Positions 23,735-36,166 of a DNA stretch of 64,000 nt are shown one piece after another. Origin of the DNA: Phlebiopsis flavidoalba. Taxonomy: Eukaryota; Basidiomycota; Agaricomycetes; Polyporales; Phanerochaetaceae. The first letter of the stretch is position 1, and each line of letters opens with the position of its first letter. The translations under genes and the position numbers were made by a program. The stretch lies in assembly GCA_035772785.1 (NCBI GenBank), contig JAOCPU010000023.1, positions 124,001 to 188,000 of the forward strand, in the 5' to 3' direction. Below the pieces are notes generated by a model. That model did not search any database and was not told the origin of the DNA. It saw nothing but the letters and a program-made list of their open reading frames with translations.

Positions 23735-24756
23735 GGCGGTCGCCAGCCTCGAAGTCGTACTTGAGTTTTGTGAGCAGCAGCCACCATGATCTTATCCAGG
23801 AGGCTCCACGTCGTGTACACCACGGGTTTCCGCGGTAGGATAGCATGATCCGTAGGAGACAGTCCAACGTGGCACTGTCTTCCGTCACGTCAATGATGGG
23901 TCGAGGTTAGGGCTGGGCACCGTCGGGTGCCGGGGGAGGTGGGATTGATTACGATCCCATCGAATACGGTCGAGGTCAAACGGAGTATTTGACTGTGCAC
24001 GTTGACATCGACTTTGTCTGGAGTAACGGAGGACAATATCCGCAAAAGTCTGTGTTGAAAGGCGCACTGCCGCAAGTACAGTATATTCAAGGTGTTTACT
24101 TGGGACTCATGGGTTGTATGAGTTGTAAATCTACAAAGCACTACGAGTCAAAGTCAATATCTAACGCAGGGTTGAACACGAAGTGACCCGGACATGCTCA
24201 TACCTCACCTCGGTGAATTTACATGAGTAGCACATGAAGCATTGGCTTTGTGCGCGCCAGCCCCCCTCTAGCTTTGCCCGACAAAAAACTCTATCCAGTC
24301 CGCATCTATCTGGTCCACGCCAGCCTGGCCGGACTGCGGCATCATGTGCCGCATTTCGCTGAGGGCGATTAGAGTGCTGAAAACAGAGCTTATCCACAAA
24401 GTTGGCTTTCAAAGTCCTAAATACAGCCCTAAATCCGGACGCCTGGCGTGGCAGTTAGAATTCGTGTGGTGCGTATCTTCACAATTTGCATGTTACGCGA
24501 CCTCCTTATGTCCGCGTAATGATCTGCGCAACGGAGATGGCGATGCATGGAAAGGGTTACACACGAGCAAAAACCATGTGGTAGAACGTAGTGGAAAAGC
24601 GCTAGAGTGGAGGTGCGGCAGGGAGATTCACAGCTCGATGATGCGCCTTCTATAACCGCGACGCCGATTATGCATTCCTTCACCCGTCCCACATACCTTC
24701 GTCCGGGTACCCACCCCTCACCCCTTCGTCGCTCCATCATTCAGCAAACCTTCACA
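23735..24756. other. intergenic region before the MFS gene
   Basis: No gene recognised. The stretch just before 24757 is C/T-rich and ends with a CACAATG start context, consistent with a fungal promoter and leader. Confidence 0.35.
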
Positions 24757-27010
24757 ATGTCCGACCGCAAAATCAAATCTGAAGACTCTATCCAAGGCAC
24801 ACCGACGTCTCGCCAGGTCAAGATGTATACGTCCAGAAGGCGCATAATGAATAGATTCGAAGACGGCCACGGGTAACCCGTTTGTATCCGGCGAAGGCCT
24901 CGTCTACATGAATGCCGCCATACAAGAAAATCGGCATGGGTAGGATATCAAGTTAAGTCCGCGTTTGTTTGCCCCATGGACTGCGGCCGGAACTGCTTAT
25001 ATTTACAGTGGTATTCTCTTCAATGTTCGCGGGTTTCGGCCTGGTTTGCGTAACGTCTTGGGTGTGCACCTAGCGCTATCGTATAGTACTGACGATATCA
25101 CGTCACAAAGAGATAGTGTATGGCCGGTTGAGAACAACCTTGAAAGCTAGGTTCGCACGACTGTATAACTTCACGCGCGAACCAGCTTATCGGACGGCCG
25201 TCAAATTAGCAACCGTTGTGGTCAACGAGTTTCAGTTCAATCGGGCCGTATCTTGTCTCTGGCATCCAACATCGGCCTGTTGCGTGGGTGCAGTTACTGT
25301 GGGGAATGAGGATGTGATATTTGGGCGGGGTCCGATGGGCGTTCATATCACCCTTCTCATAGCGGTAATCTTTGGACTGTCGGCAGTGGAGTCTGGCAAC
25401 TTTTGTCACTCTACGCGTCCTTGCTCGCCGTGCTCGGTATCGTAGTTGGAGGGAACTCCCGGTCGACGTTCAGCCGTCTTTCTTGGTTAGGTCTCCATTC
25501 TAGGGTTGTCGCTCGTTCTACTAACCTGCCTCAATAAGACTTCGTACCCGGTTCCCACCAATTTCGGCTCACTGTGTTGTCTATATTGTGGGTTCTCTCG
25601 GACAGTTTTTCGTTAACTTGTGAGTAGCCGCCGATACAACCACAGCCCATTTACGCTGACCACCAATTCTAGATGCGTGGGCCCCTGCGAGCGCAAACTC
25701 TCGTGGCTCCCAGGGATCATCGCCAGGCTCCAGGCACTCCTCCGAAAATATGGGATGGCGTTATCTTCTCTTCACCCTCGGCGGATTCACGCTCGTACTC
25801 TGGGCCCTTCGTTTCTTCATCTTCACTTTGGAGGAGTCTCCTCGGTTCCTCGTCGGTCGTGGAAAGGATGCCGAAGCGGTCGCTGTCGTGCAACGTCTCG
25901 CAGCATACAACGGGACCCATGTGTTTAACGTAGAGCAGCTCCGGGCTGCAGCGAGGCAGTGACTCCTAAGGGAAAGATCTGTCGGGCCAAAGCGAGGTAC
26001 AAGTCCTGACGCATCGTCCCTACACCCTGGAACCTCAAGTGCCTTGTTCGATACCCAGAACCTTGCTTTGTCCACAAGCCCTCTTTTCTCGATATTGTTA
26101 CGTGCTTCCCCCTTGCCGTGCGGGAAGATGTGAAATGAACTTCGTGCACATTGTATTATTGGTCTGGCCTCACACTCTATAACACTTCCTGCCTTCCTCC
26201 TTCGCAAGTCGCGGCGCCCATTGGTATGCCCAGCTCGTATTACACTACCTATCGCAACGTATGGTTTTCGTGCGTGAGAATTTCGTCTTGGGTTGATTGC
26301 TACAGGTGTTACGTGTGGGGAACAGCCTTTCTCTACTGCGAGGCAAGTCATCACTCTCTTGAGCGTTCTACGTGGCATACCGGTGCGTTCCTCGCTGGTT
26401 CCGCCGTCGAGCGCGGTATATTGGGGCGACGGGGCACGTTGATGCCATCTCCGCGGGCATAGTGATTCGCATTCCTGTGCACGAGATGACATTACTCACG
26501 ACTCTCTCGCGAAATAAAGAGGCTCACCGGAGCTTGTTTTTTTGTTGCGCGACGACTACAGCCGCGGGAAACTCTATGCGCTCTCTGGGCTGGAACTGAC
26601 GCTACGCATTCCGTACCATAGTAACGTGCGTAGCGCAGACATATTCATCTCGAAGCTGGGCTGACACGTGCCTGCAGATTATGTACTGAGCTGTATTGTA
26701 CGCTATCTCGCCTGGCTGTTCCCTGCTAAAGATCGCAGCTCGGCACCGCCGCAACGGACTAACCGCGCGTGACTGGCTACCCGTGTCTTTGCGCATCCTC
26801 GTACGTTCTTTCTGATTGGGAGTAAAACACTACATATTTACTAAGACGACCTCTTAGGCTCCCGTGATTGCCCTCTCTGATACGCGAACCTCTGCCACCG
26901 CCGTTCCAGTTTACGTTTCTGGAGCACTGATTATCGGCGCAGGGCTCCTTGCGCTGCTGCTGTGTCCCTACGAACCAAGGGGGAAAAGCCCTCCCTATAC
27001 TGCCTTGTCT
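24757..27010 (+). CDS. MFS transporter (sugar-porter/SV2-like group)
   Basis: Polytopic major-facilitator transporter; the substrate is unknown. The start at 24757 gives MSDRKIKSEDSIQGTPTSRQ, then GNPFVSGEGLVYMNAAIQE. Recognisable membrane blocks are IFGLSAVESGNFCHS followed by VLGIVVGGN (helices 3-4), YLLFTLGGFTLVLWALRF then FIFTLEESPRFLVGRGKDAE and AVAVVQRLAAYNG (helix 6 and the central loop, 25750-25962), a YTTYRN block near 26240, FPAKDR near 26725, and the last helix, VPVYVSGALIIGAGLLALLL, ending EPRGKSP near 26985. Frame breaks are many: AAAA where AAA is expected at 24926-24930, a missing base in GGNLPVD near 25458, and others near 26500-26780. Helix 1-2 and helix 7-10 regions are poorly readable, so decay cannot be excluded. 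Confidence 0.75.
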
Positions 27011-28372
27011 CCAAAGCGGGTAAGTGTGTGAACTAAATAAGAATTTCTAAACTGGATTTTCTTGTGCAGTGAATATCTCTGCTCTCATGACATGTCTTGA
27101 TAAAGTTGTATAATTCATTCTGTTTGCGAATCGGTAGCGACGCGTAAGGAAACCCTACGCTCTTGGCCTCCTTTGGTTACAGACTCTATCGTAGCCTGGT
27201 GTGTGAGCGCACGCCTTGGCGGTCAACATAGCGTACTACAGACGCTTCGTTTCAGACTGTGTGTGGCGCACTGCATGCTGGTAAACATGGTGTACACAGG
27301 CGTTCTCATTGAACAGTGTGTGGGTGTGCGAGGTGTTAAAATCGGTGTGACGCAGTGGCGTAGCGGGTTGTCAACGAAAACATAAAGTTCCCGACGCACG
27401 GTGGGCGCGCAACTACCGCCGGCGCCTCTTCTGCTTTCTACGACGATGTTGACCTCTGACAAGCCGAAGTCTCCTCGTCACTCGCTGTCTGCGCTGAAAG
27501 AAACGACTTCAGTGCACTCACACTTACCGTCTCCAGGCCCTCGCGGCCCGAGACCACTTTCGAGAGCTTTCGAGTGGCAACCCAGCAAAAATCGCTGAGT
27601 CTCGCCTTCCACCCCACGCGGCAACGATTTGCCCCTGAAAAGATATGGTGAGTACTTCAAATTCCTCACGCCTCTCATAGGGCGGAGTTGGTGTGCATTG
27701 ACGAGCTGCCAGGCCCCCGGGTTGGAACTTAGAGGACGCGACCCTGGGCTCATCGATAGGGCTTCCTGTGTGTGCGCAAGCCCGATCTTTACATCGGGCA
27801 GGTGGCGGGGCGCCGGCGGATGCGGCGGGGTCGTGTCGGGCGTTGGTGAGCTTTCCCCCTGCCGCGATGGGCCGCCAAAAGCAAACCAGAAATGCTCACA
27901 TATTCTTTAGCCTTGCTAGCCTCCACTCAGGGCAGTGCCAGGTATCGAGGAACGGTCGGAGAGAGTCCACTTCTCGGAGGCGCCCCCATCAACGTCGCTG
28001 TTTTCAACTGCAGGTGAGTGGGATTGCAGCAGTGCGCCGCGCGTCTGTTTGGGCTCTCTGAACCAATGGGAGGCCTCTGCTCGAGGCGCTGCCCGCCCGG
28101 CGCGCAACTACAGTTGCCTTTTGAGGACGAGCGGACGGGCATCGTGGGTCCTCTCCGCGACAGCCATGGGCTCTTTCACAGCGCACAGAGTGACGACACA
28201 TGGGCTCGGACAATGGGTGCTGGAGGTATAAAGCGACTTCCGAAGTATGGGGGATGGGCACCCCAAGCACCCAGTGGTAGCTGCCCATCCCCATCCCCCG
28301 CCACCGCATCCTCTCCCTCGCCTACACCCATCCGCGCACCCAACCCACCCGCTCACACTCACGCTTTGCACC
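27011..28372. other. upstream region of zinc-finger gene, no supported gene
   Basis: Overlapping frames on both strands at 27.4-28.3 kb match nothing recognised. 28255-28370 is strongly C-rich (CCCATCC-type) directly before the zinc-finger start, as in many fungal promoters. Confidence 0.35.
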
Positions 28373-29570
28373 ATGTACCGACTACCTCTCCTCGCAAGTC
28401 TACCTCGCCCATCGCTGCTGAGGCAGACGCGTTTGTCCGACACTACTATGGCACCGCGCGTTTTAGCGACGCGTTCGACGCGTCGCGTCGCGCTCATACG
28501 CCGTTCGGTTCCTCGATGGGGCAGTATACGGATGAGTACTCAGGTGCTGCGACACCCTCGCCGTTAATGCCGGGTCTCTCTGCCTTGCCCCCTACCTGGG
28601 ATGTGGCCGACATGGAGCTCCCCTTGGTCGCGAACCCTCTTCGATCGTGAGTAAACTTGTTACTTACTATGATCTTTCTCTTCTGACATTATTCGGTTCA
28701 GCCCCGTACCAAGTTTCGTCCCGTATGATATTCCCACGCCACCGTACCTCATGAGCTACCTTCCTGAGGACAACTTCGGCATCGCGCCCTCGCTCATCTC
28801 TCCCAACTATAACCTCTCGGATCTCCCATACGTCCCCACCACCGTAACCCCCATGATTGAACCCGTCACCCTCTTTCCTTCCGAGGAGCAAGCTACGCCG
28901 TACCCTATGGACGCCATGCCCTACGACCTCACGACCTCTCTCCCCGCGTCTGACTCGCCCTCTAGGTGTCATTGATACGCCTCTGCCCACGACTCCTGAC
29001 GCGCTCTAGACCCAGCTCGGACATGGACGCCGAGGGCGAGACTGACGACGAGTACAAGCCCGACGCGGAAGAGGAATACCTCCCCACTCCCAAGACGCGG
29101 GGCACATGCCGTAAGCCCACCGCACGACGCGCGCGCGATCTCCTCGCTCTCTTTTTTACCCCCGCTCACCCCCCCGCTCACAGCACCAAAAACAATCACC
29201 TCCCCGCGCGCGCGCCCCGCCCCGTAACCGCACACACGCGTCGTTCAAGCGGGGCGCGCCGTACAAAGAGCTAACAGAGGAGCAGGTCGCATCGCGGGTG
29301 TGCCCCGTGTGCGGTGGCTCTTTCCGCGGTGAACACGGCGCGAGCGATCTCAGGAGGCACCATGCGTGCCATTTCCCTGATGCGGGCAAGTGGATGTGCC
29401 ATGGCATAGCAGCGCGTCGTGCGCGCGAGTTTGGGCTCGACCCGCGTGAGGCGGTGGTATTTCAGGGCGAGCTGCGCTGTGGTACCTTCTGTGGGAAACG
29501 GTTCTCTCGCAAGGATGCGTTGCTGAGGCACCTAAGGAACTCGAGCGAAGGGTGTATCAGTGATCTGTAA
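28373..29570 (+). CDS. C2H2-type zinc-finger protein, probable transcription factor
   Basis: Nuclear DNA-binding protein (inferred). The ATG at 28373 has a CACC context, but the following sequence reads best one frame over, as TSPIAAEADAFVRHYYG. Exon 1 ends at 28646, the intron is 28647-28701, and exon 2 gives PVPSFVPYDIPTPPYLM and a Pro/Ser/Thr-rich region. A short intron ends near 29006. Exon 3 gives an acidic stretch (MDAEGETDDEYKPDAEEEYL). The C-terminal exon has two finger-like units: CPVCGGSFRGEHGASDLRRH with HACH, then CGTFCGKRFSRKDALLRH with a terminal Cys. This Pro/acidic N-half plus C-terminal fingers is the usual layout of basidiomycete C2H2 regulators. The stop is at 29568-29570. 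One break lies near the start and one near 29115-29240, where an intron is also possible. Confidence 0.75.
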
Positions 29571-32344
29571 CGGTCACTTAGTCTGTTTTATTTTTCATTT
29601 TTCCCTTGATTTCCCCTCTACTGCGTGTACAAACTACCATAGATATCATCTCGCTTTCTCCCCAACCCTTCTTTCATTCCCTCTTCTCTATGCGACATCT
29701 ATACATTTGGCCCTACACAACATATATGTAAGCCAACCTGTCTCTGCCATCTGCTTGTTGTTCGGAATTGATGAGCTCGAGTTTTCTGTGCGCTAAGGAC
29801 ATCCAGCATTTTGTCCGTGCCTTACAACTATGCTCGCTGGGGGCACGGGCCCTTCACAAGCAACAATGTGGCGTAGCATGACAAAGTTCGATCCGGTTCT
29901 GCCGCATCACACTAGCCCGTTCGATATCCGCCAGATCGAAAGCACGCGAGGTGATGCCGTGGCGAGTCTGCAAGGTAAGCCACGGTAGCGAATTGTCCGC
30001 GAGTCCTCGCGCCATTACAAAGTCACAACAGTCGTCGAGGTCGCGAGCTGTCACACAGGCGTCGACGGCCCAGGAATGGCCTGATGGACAGTCCATGGGC
30101 CCACGAAGCGCCTTGACGGCCCCCGTTTGCGTGCCTCAGCTAGAGTGGCCATATGTGTCAGAATGTCAGTCGAAAGTTGCTTTCCCTTGGTAAGAATAGG
30201 TGAGGAATAGCGGTACCCGTGCTCAAAAGGCGCCATCAGCATGTGCTAGGCATTTGTTTAGTTTTTGTTTTGGTGGCGGATGGCGATTCGAGAGGATTTT
30301 GGCGAGGTGGTGGTGGGGAGAGAAGACCCCAGTGCCAGTGCGCCAGAGTGCGCCCCGCGTGGCTCGGGGATTCGCGGCGGGGCGTCGTGGCGCTGGGAGA
30401 TTTGATCGTGGCCGCATCAGATTACTCCTAACCCCGTCATTCGCGTCCCACCTTCCCCGTCGGCGCCTCTGTTGCACCTTCGAAAGGACCACCATCGAGT
30501 CGTCTCGTGCAGTCGATCAACACGTATGCGTCAACTCTACGCGCCATTCACGCGTCTGGTTGCTTTTGCGCTCCGGATGCGTCTGTCATAAGTGAGCTCT
30601 GGTTGGGTAGGGATATTTCGTGAAACGCAGGGTCGCGAGGCACGCTGTGTGCGCGTTGCAGTTCTACGACGCGTGGGGCGCGTTTCGCGAGGAGAGAAAC
30701 CGGCATCCAGCGGACAAGGTAAGTCTGGTATTGCTTTGAGTCTTTCAATCTTTTGACCTTTATCTTTTGCTAGTGTAGCGTTGTCCTGAGCTTCAGCGAG
30801 CTCTACGTGGCAGCATATGGGAGAGTCGCGAGCCAGCCCTGCACCTTCTGGCTCCGTACACAAGGAGACCTATGAGTCACCTTGGCCCAGATTGCTGCCT
30901 CTCCGTGATTACGCATTTTGCCACGCCACTCACGTCCTTTGTCCTCGCGTGTACCCCCGCGCTCCGTAGCCAACCGTGCTGGGGAAAGTGTCATGTGCGC
31001 ATTTCAAGCCTCGCTCGTTATAAGGCCGTGAACAAGCAGTGGCACTCTCCTACCTCCCCCTTCCTGCTTACTGCCATGACAAGGACAGGCAAACTATTCG
31101 TAGCTGGCGCTATCAAGGAACCAATGTCGCTCTCAGCGCAGGTCAGTTCTCCAGCTGGTCAATCCGACAGGTCGACTCATATAGTATTAGCTCGGCCGCC
31201 TGATCATAGTCGCAGGTTACATCTTAGCATTCTGTGTGTTACTGTTCTCTTCTCGCCGCCCACATCCCTCGTCCGCAGTTATGAAGACTCGAATTCTCCG
31301 GCTCAAGACTCAGATTCTCCAGCTCAAGACTCGAATTCTCCAGCTCAGACTTATCGCGTTCAATACACCGTCACGCGCCGAGGCGTCATTACCACGTTGA
31401 AATCAACAAGCCAGTCCCTGGTCTTGTAATCACCCACGCATTCCAATTTTGGGGTCCTCGGGTCAACGCGTCAACAACCGCCTCATCAAGCAGGCCGGCT
31501 GGTTTCAGCCACTCGTTAGACATGTCGTCGCGGTACACACAAACGGCGTTACATGTTCTGTTCATCCCGAGCATGCTCCAAGCCAACATCTCCCCTTTGT
31601 TCCTTGACCCTCACGTTGCTCAGGTTTGAGGTCCCACTGTTTGCGAGGAGCGCGCCCGTCAACGCCACGACCCCCGGCGATGAAGTCCATAAGGCTGTAG
31701 CAACTACCTATACTACTATAGAACAGAGACTTTCATTTTTGCTCTGGGACGATCTGGAAGGTACATTGAATGGTACCGTACTCGTAGAGTCGATTGCAGA
31801 GGTAGGGCGGTCGAAGGACCGTCATGACGCGAAATATCGCGACATTTGTGCGGTTTCGTGCGTAGAAATTATAGGAATCATTGAAACCGACGTTTAAGCC
31901 CACACTATCCCACACTGTGCGCTCAATGAAAGTACTAGTCTAATGTTCAATCTCGTCCAACGGCTCACGCGTCTCACGCACCTTTCAAGTCGGCTACAAT
32001 ATTACGTAATCATCTCCAGGGTTTTCCCCCCGACGTAACGCTCATCATGATATTTGGCTGTGGACAGGATCGTCTCGCACTACATACGCTGGGCTCGGTC
32101 ACATTCACACAATCGGACCCTCCAGGCTCAGCATCGACGGTGTACTTCTGCTCTCACGCACATTAAGCTCTAGCTCCATCACCACTCGCTATCAATGATT
32201 GCAACGCCGAATAGGCCTGGGACGACTCTTTTGCCTCTTCGCCGTTTGTTCACGGGCTGGACCGCGTATAGGTACTTTAAACACATTTGCCTCTGGCTTT
32301 GGGTCCTCGCACTTATTATAGTCACAGCACTTAGGCTAGTCATC
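29571..32344. other. 2.8-kb region without a recognised gene
   Basis: 29571-29800 is T-rich and likely 3' UTR or terminator of the zinc-finger gene. Frames at 30.2-31.4 kb and 31.55-31.9 kb on plus, and 30.5-30.9 kb on minus, have no recognisable domain. A perfect-length 21-bp triplication lies inside (listed separately). A decayed or lineage-specific gene is possible. Confidence 0.35.
31286..31348. repeat. three tandem 21-bp repeats
   Basis: Units at 31286-31306, 31307-31327 and 31328-31348, each close to GACTCGAATTCTCCAGCTCAA. In the open frame it reads as DSNSPAQ, DSDSPAQ, DSNSPAQ. It could be part of a Ser/Pro-rich protein segment or non-coding. Confidence 0.8.
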
Positions 32345-32966
32345 ATGGCACAAGCAGAGCCGCGTCGAAAAGCCAAAGCTCCTTTCGACGGAGAGGAAGG
32401 CGGAGACGTCATCGTCCAAACTTCAGAGACGGCGTGGGCTTTCGTGTACACAAGTGCCATTCTCTCACTGGCGTCGCCAGTCGTTCAAAGACATGTTTTT
32501 CAGATTTCACTTCGCTTTGAACACCTGCTGGTCGGTGCTAGTTTTGAGCATCCTCCGCAAGCGGAAGAAGAGCCAGTGTCTATCGATGAAAATGCGACGA
32601 CATTCGACGCCGTTTCTACGATTCTGCTACCCCCCCCGTGCCCCCGACAATCGAAAATGTCTCCCATCTCGACCCCATTCTTACATGCCATAGATAAATA
32701 TCGGATGGAAGTGATAGCGGAACGAGTGCACCAGGCCTTCCACAAAGTAATCAAGAGTCAGCCAATCTACGCATACGCGCTGATCTGTCGCATTTGGCCT
32801 TGAGGAGATAGCCACAGAGTCAGCAAAGCTGTGGAAGGAAACTATTGCTACCCATTGGAGACATAGCGGAACCGATCCAAGCTGGACGCTTGCGGAGCGC
32901 AGCTTTTCCACCGAACTCGGCACCGGTCTCTGGAGGAGCGTATCGCAGGCTTTTGTTCCTACGTAG
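32345..32966 (+). CDS. BTB/POZ-domain protein
   Basis: Basidiomycete BTB protein; such domains mediate dimerisation and often link to cullin-3 ligases (family knowledge), but the role here is unknown. The start gives MAQAEPRRKAKAPFDGEEGG then DVIVQTSET. The BTB core HKCILSLASPVFKDMFF is readable only if two single-base breaks near 32452 and 32483 are ignored. Then PVSIDENATTFDA, a YPP...PTIENVSHLDPIL block (breaks at the C run 32630-32637), and HAIDKYRMEVIAERVHQAF followed by QPIYAYALICR. A C-terminal helix-rich part (LEEIATESAKL) runs to a stop at 32964-32966. Length without breaks is about 200 residues. Confidence 0.68.
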
Positions 32967-32980
32967 GAGGGCGCAAAATC

Positions 32981-33460
32981 TTGCGTTTCTGTGCTTCCGA
33001 TGACAAAGCAGTCCCTTCCACATGCGCCCACGACAAAATCACCACCATCTATCCCTTCACCATTTCTGGCACTGATCTCGCCATCCGCTCCTACGACGGT
33101 GCGGAATTCAGGGTACACAGATTCCTCGTAGCTCTTCATGTTGATCCTACTACCGCCAATGCCTCCTCCTCTCTCCTTCAGGTCCTCCGGAACGACCGGC
33201 GATGGCGTGCCCCTGGTTGTTTGCGCAGATGGACTGCAGCTCGCTTGCGAGTCTTCTAACACTCTGCCCCTATCCCCCCTCTCCATGTACGGTGCATGCC
33301 GCGATATCTGATTGGACCTCAACAAGGTATTGCCGCTCGCTCAAGACCATTCGCGCAGCCCAGGACCATGGGATGTCCATTATTGTGCGCGCCTACCGGA
33401 CCCCACCCAATTCAAGCGAAACATCTCGACGATTATTAAGCCCGCTCGAAATGTACTGTT
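32981..33460 (+). CDS. second BTB/POZ-domain segment
   Basis: Directly after the first BTB gene. It reads TDLAIRSYDGAEFRVHRFLV, the strand-helix start of a BTB domain. After a frame break come DCSSLASLLTLCYP-like sequence (33226-33270), then IRAAQDHGMSIIVRAYR and SPLEMYC, which match the later helices of fungal BTB proteins (DxAxLxxLLxLCYP ... ALxAAxKYxM ... PLExYxIA). The middle part of the domain is short or missing. It could be a truncated tandem copy or the second domain of one longer gene. Confidence 0.5.
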
Positions 33461-35186
33461 AATATAGCCGCAAGCTTAGGAGGATGGTACCACAGAGATG
33501 CGGATGGGCCGTTAAGAAAAGAGCTGGCCAGCGCTCCCTTCGGTGACGAAATAATATGGAACATGGACACTCCTATGCTCGAAAAAACTGATTCAAGCAA
33601 CGGAGTATCACCGCCTACTCTTTTTTTTTGCCACAAACTACAGGTCGCGCCGTTTTATACCAATATGTCGCTTCAACCGTACCAGGGCTGGACGTGACGA
33701 TGTAAAGCAAGTCAGTAGGCAGGACGAGTTGGGTACACCAAACCGTTTTGCGGGTAGACGCAATCGCATGATACCATCACAAATATTAGTCGTGAGAGGG
33801 AGGCCCTTGAGGCCCTGGGGTACAAGGCCAGCACGTTATCAAAACAGGCGGCAAGTTTGACCTTAAGGAATTAGTGGGATTGAGTCAGAAGATGGAGGCC
33901 AACATTCAGCGCGAGGTTGGACCAGGTATGACCTCTCCAATGTTTCTCATCGAAGACGCACTCATTGAAGCCCTCTCCTTCAGATCGAGTTTTAACACAC
34001 CAAGTCACGTCAACTCATTTAGCCCATCCAGTGTAGATAAACCAGTGTATTTTTTTACGCAATGATAACGTTTATGTGACAAAATCCAAGATATTGCAAG
34101 CTCGGTTGGACAGTGTCTCAGCTACTTCAAGCCACCTAAGGTACGCTTGACGAGCCCCTTGTGCGCGATCTGTGACTTCGACAAGCCCCCTCTTACTCGT
34201 CTTCCGCACCGAGACTCTCCGTCCCCCCAGCTTGTCTTTTCAACCTTCTGTCGAACATTATACGCTCAGCTAGGAACCGCTTTCGCAAGCCGCCAGCGCC
34301 TTGCGCATTGCTCTTCTATTTGGCCCGGCGTCGTCGTCCTCGAGGCGGACGTAGCCCTGTGTAGCGGGCGCGAGCCGGGCGTGTGATTTGGGCGAGACAG
34401 TCTAAGTTCTGTGAAGAGGTTGGTCTTCGTGGCGGGCGGTTTGGTGGCGGGCGCCGCCCAAAGAGGGGGTGGATATCGAGGCAGAGGCCCTCGGAAAGGA
34501 CTGTATGTTATGTGAGTGAGTCCGTATTCACAAGAATGAGGCCGACACGTACGCTTTAGGTCCATCTGTGGTGGCAGGACACTCGAAGTTGAACTTCCAT
34601 ACGTTGCCCACGCGATCCATCGCCCCTCGCACAGCCTCGTGCTGAAGCTCCTTGGTCGCCGTCTTCTCGTTGTCCTCGATGGTTTGGAAGAGCCTGAGGC
34701 TCTCTTGGAGCGACAAACCGTTTCTGCCTGATGGTGCGCACCATGCTGTTTGTACGCGCGTTGTGCTTCGCAGAGCGAACTCCCCCTTCCTTCCTCCCCC
34801 CCTCCTCCAAACTCTAGCTTGGAGCCTAAGTAAGGAGGGATTACAGCGGGTTGGAGCTGAGTTTACCTAGGAGGGATGAGGCGGTGGTGTAGTTGGACCT
34901 CAGGGGACATCGTGTCGGCGAAGCATGTGTTGAGGATGCGGGCGAAGTGGTTGAGAGTAGAGTGTTGAGGGGCCCTCTGCAGTTTCGATACGGACTTATA
35001 TGCGGTCTTGGGGTGCTAGCCTCTGCGGCTGACAGCCAACTATCTGCTCTTGCCGGGGTACTATGTCAGGTGGGTCAGCCACCGGTCGTCCTCTAAACCA
35101 GCCGCGGTCAGCTTTCTCAATATTTATATTTGCCTGCATCCCACTCCAGCCTCTAGCCAAAACTCTTCCACCAACGTTCGTTCACC
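33461..35186. other. region with no clearly supported gene
   Basis: The left end may hold the tail of the second BTB segment. On the minus strand 34528-34716 encodes a coding-like stretch (SLRLFQTIEDNEKTATKEL, then VWKFNFECP), but it cannot be linked to other exons. A short dense-promoter-like C/T stretch precedes 35187. Confidence 0.3.
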
Positions 35187-35541
35187 ATGTCCTCAAGTCC
35201 GTCCCTCCTCGCGAATACCCCAATCCTCGGCCGCCTCCCCGAGCTACTCGAAGAGTCAAGCAGGCAAGAACTCGAGAACAACATACTCCTCGCTAGACAG
35301 TGCGCAGCACTCGAACAGCGCATTTCTCTCGCGAAGGAAAGCATCGAGCTCGAGCACAAGAAACAGGAGCGGTTGAGAGTTTTCAGCTGGCCCGCTTCAG
35401 GCTTCCCCGATACCAGCGAACGTAAGTCACTGCCTGTTTTGGAAACTCATGTAGAATCCCGTAGTAGACTGAGTAACACACATAGTTCCTCTCATCCTTC
35501 GCTCTCGGCCCGCGCCGACCACGAGGACTCAGCCCGTCTGA
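35187..35541 (+). CDS. small coiled-coil protein, unknown function
   Basis: ATG at 35187 in a CACC context. Exon 1 (35187-35421) encodes MSSSPSLLANTPILGRLPEL, then a strongly helical, charged stretch (ESSRQELENNILLARQC, then LEQRISLAKESIELEHKKQE) likely to be a coiled coil. A GTAAGT donor at 35422 pairs with an acceptor ending 35485. Exon 2 would stop at 35539-35541, giving about 96 residues; without splicing the frame runs to 35582. I recognise no family. Confidence 0.5.
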
Positions 35542-36166
35542 CGTACGTCCTCACGGAGGCCTTTCTTCCCCTATTCGCATAGCCGGCTGACATTCGCCAG
35601 GAAGAAGGAGAACGGCCTACGCTGCTGACACGTCTGGCTTCAACTCTATTCTCTGAAACTAGGGCAGAGAGAGTCCTGACCTTGATCGCTGAGAACAACT
35701 TCCAAGCGCAAGGGTTGTCGTCTCGTCTTTCTCGTCGCGACGACGTGCAGATCCCGTGTGTCGCGCGAAACAAGAGAATGAAAGCTCGCGCATTCGAGTA
35801 GCGGGAGCTCGGCTTCATGTGATGGTCCTGGCCCATCAGGTATGTCATGTGTATGATAGCTACGGATCACACCGGAGATTGATCGACATGCCTCAAGCGA
35901 GATACAACTACTATTCCCTTTCCACATGACGTCACAGGCCAGTGCGTAGCAGAATTGTCAGATGAGCTCGAGAACTGGCCTGTTGGTTGAAAGGTTGACG
36001 AGATCCAATAATGCTGGCAGCTAATATGCTTTACATTGTACTTCTCTGTCATACAAGAACTATACAGTGTCAAGGGAGTCAAAAGTCTCGCTTAGTCCAG
36101 GCACAGAACTACATGATCTCCGATACTTGATACAACGACGCCTCAGTCCTTCGAAGAATGCCCAGA
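35542..36166. other. intergenic region
   Basis: No gene recognised. Frames on the minus strand at 35.5-35.9 kb are unsupported. Convergent arrangement of the flanking genes suggests it holds two 3' ends. Confidence 0.3.
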
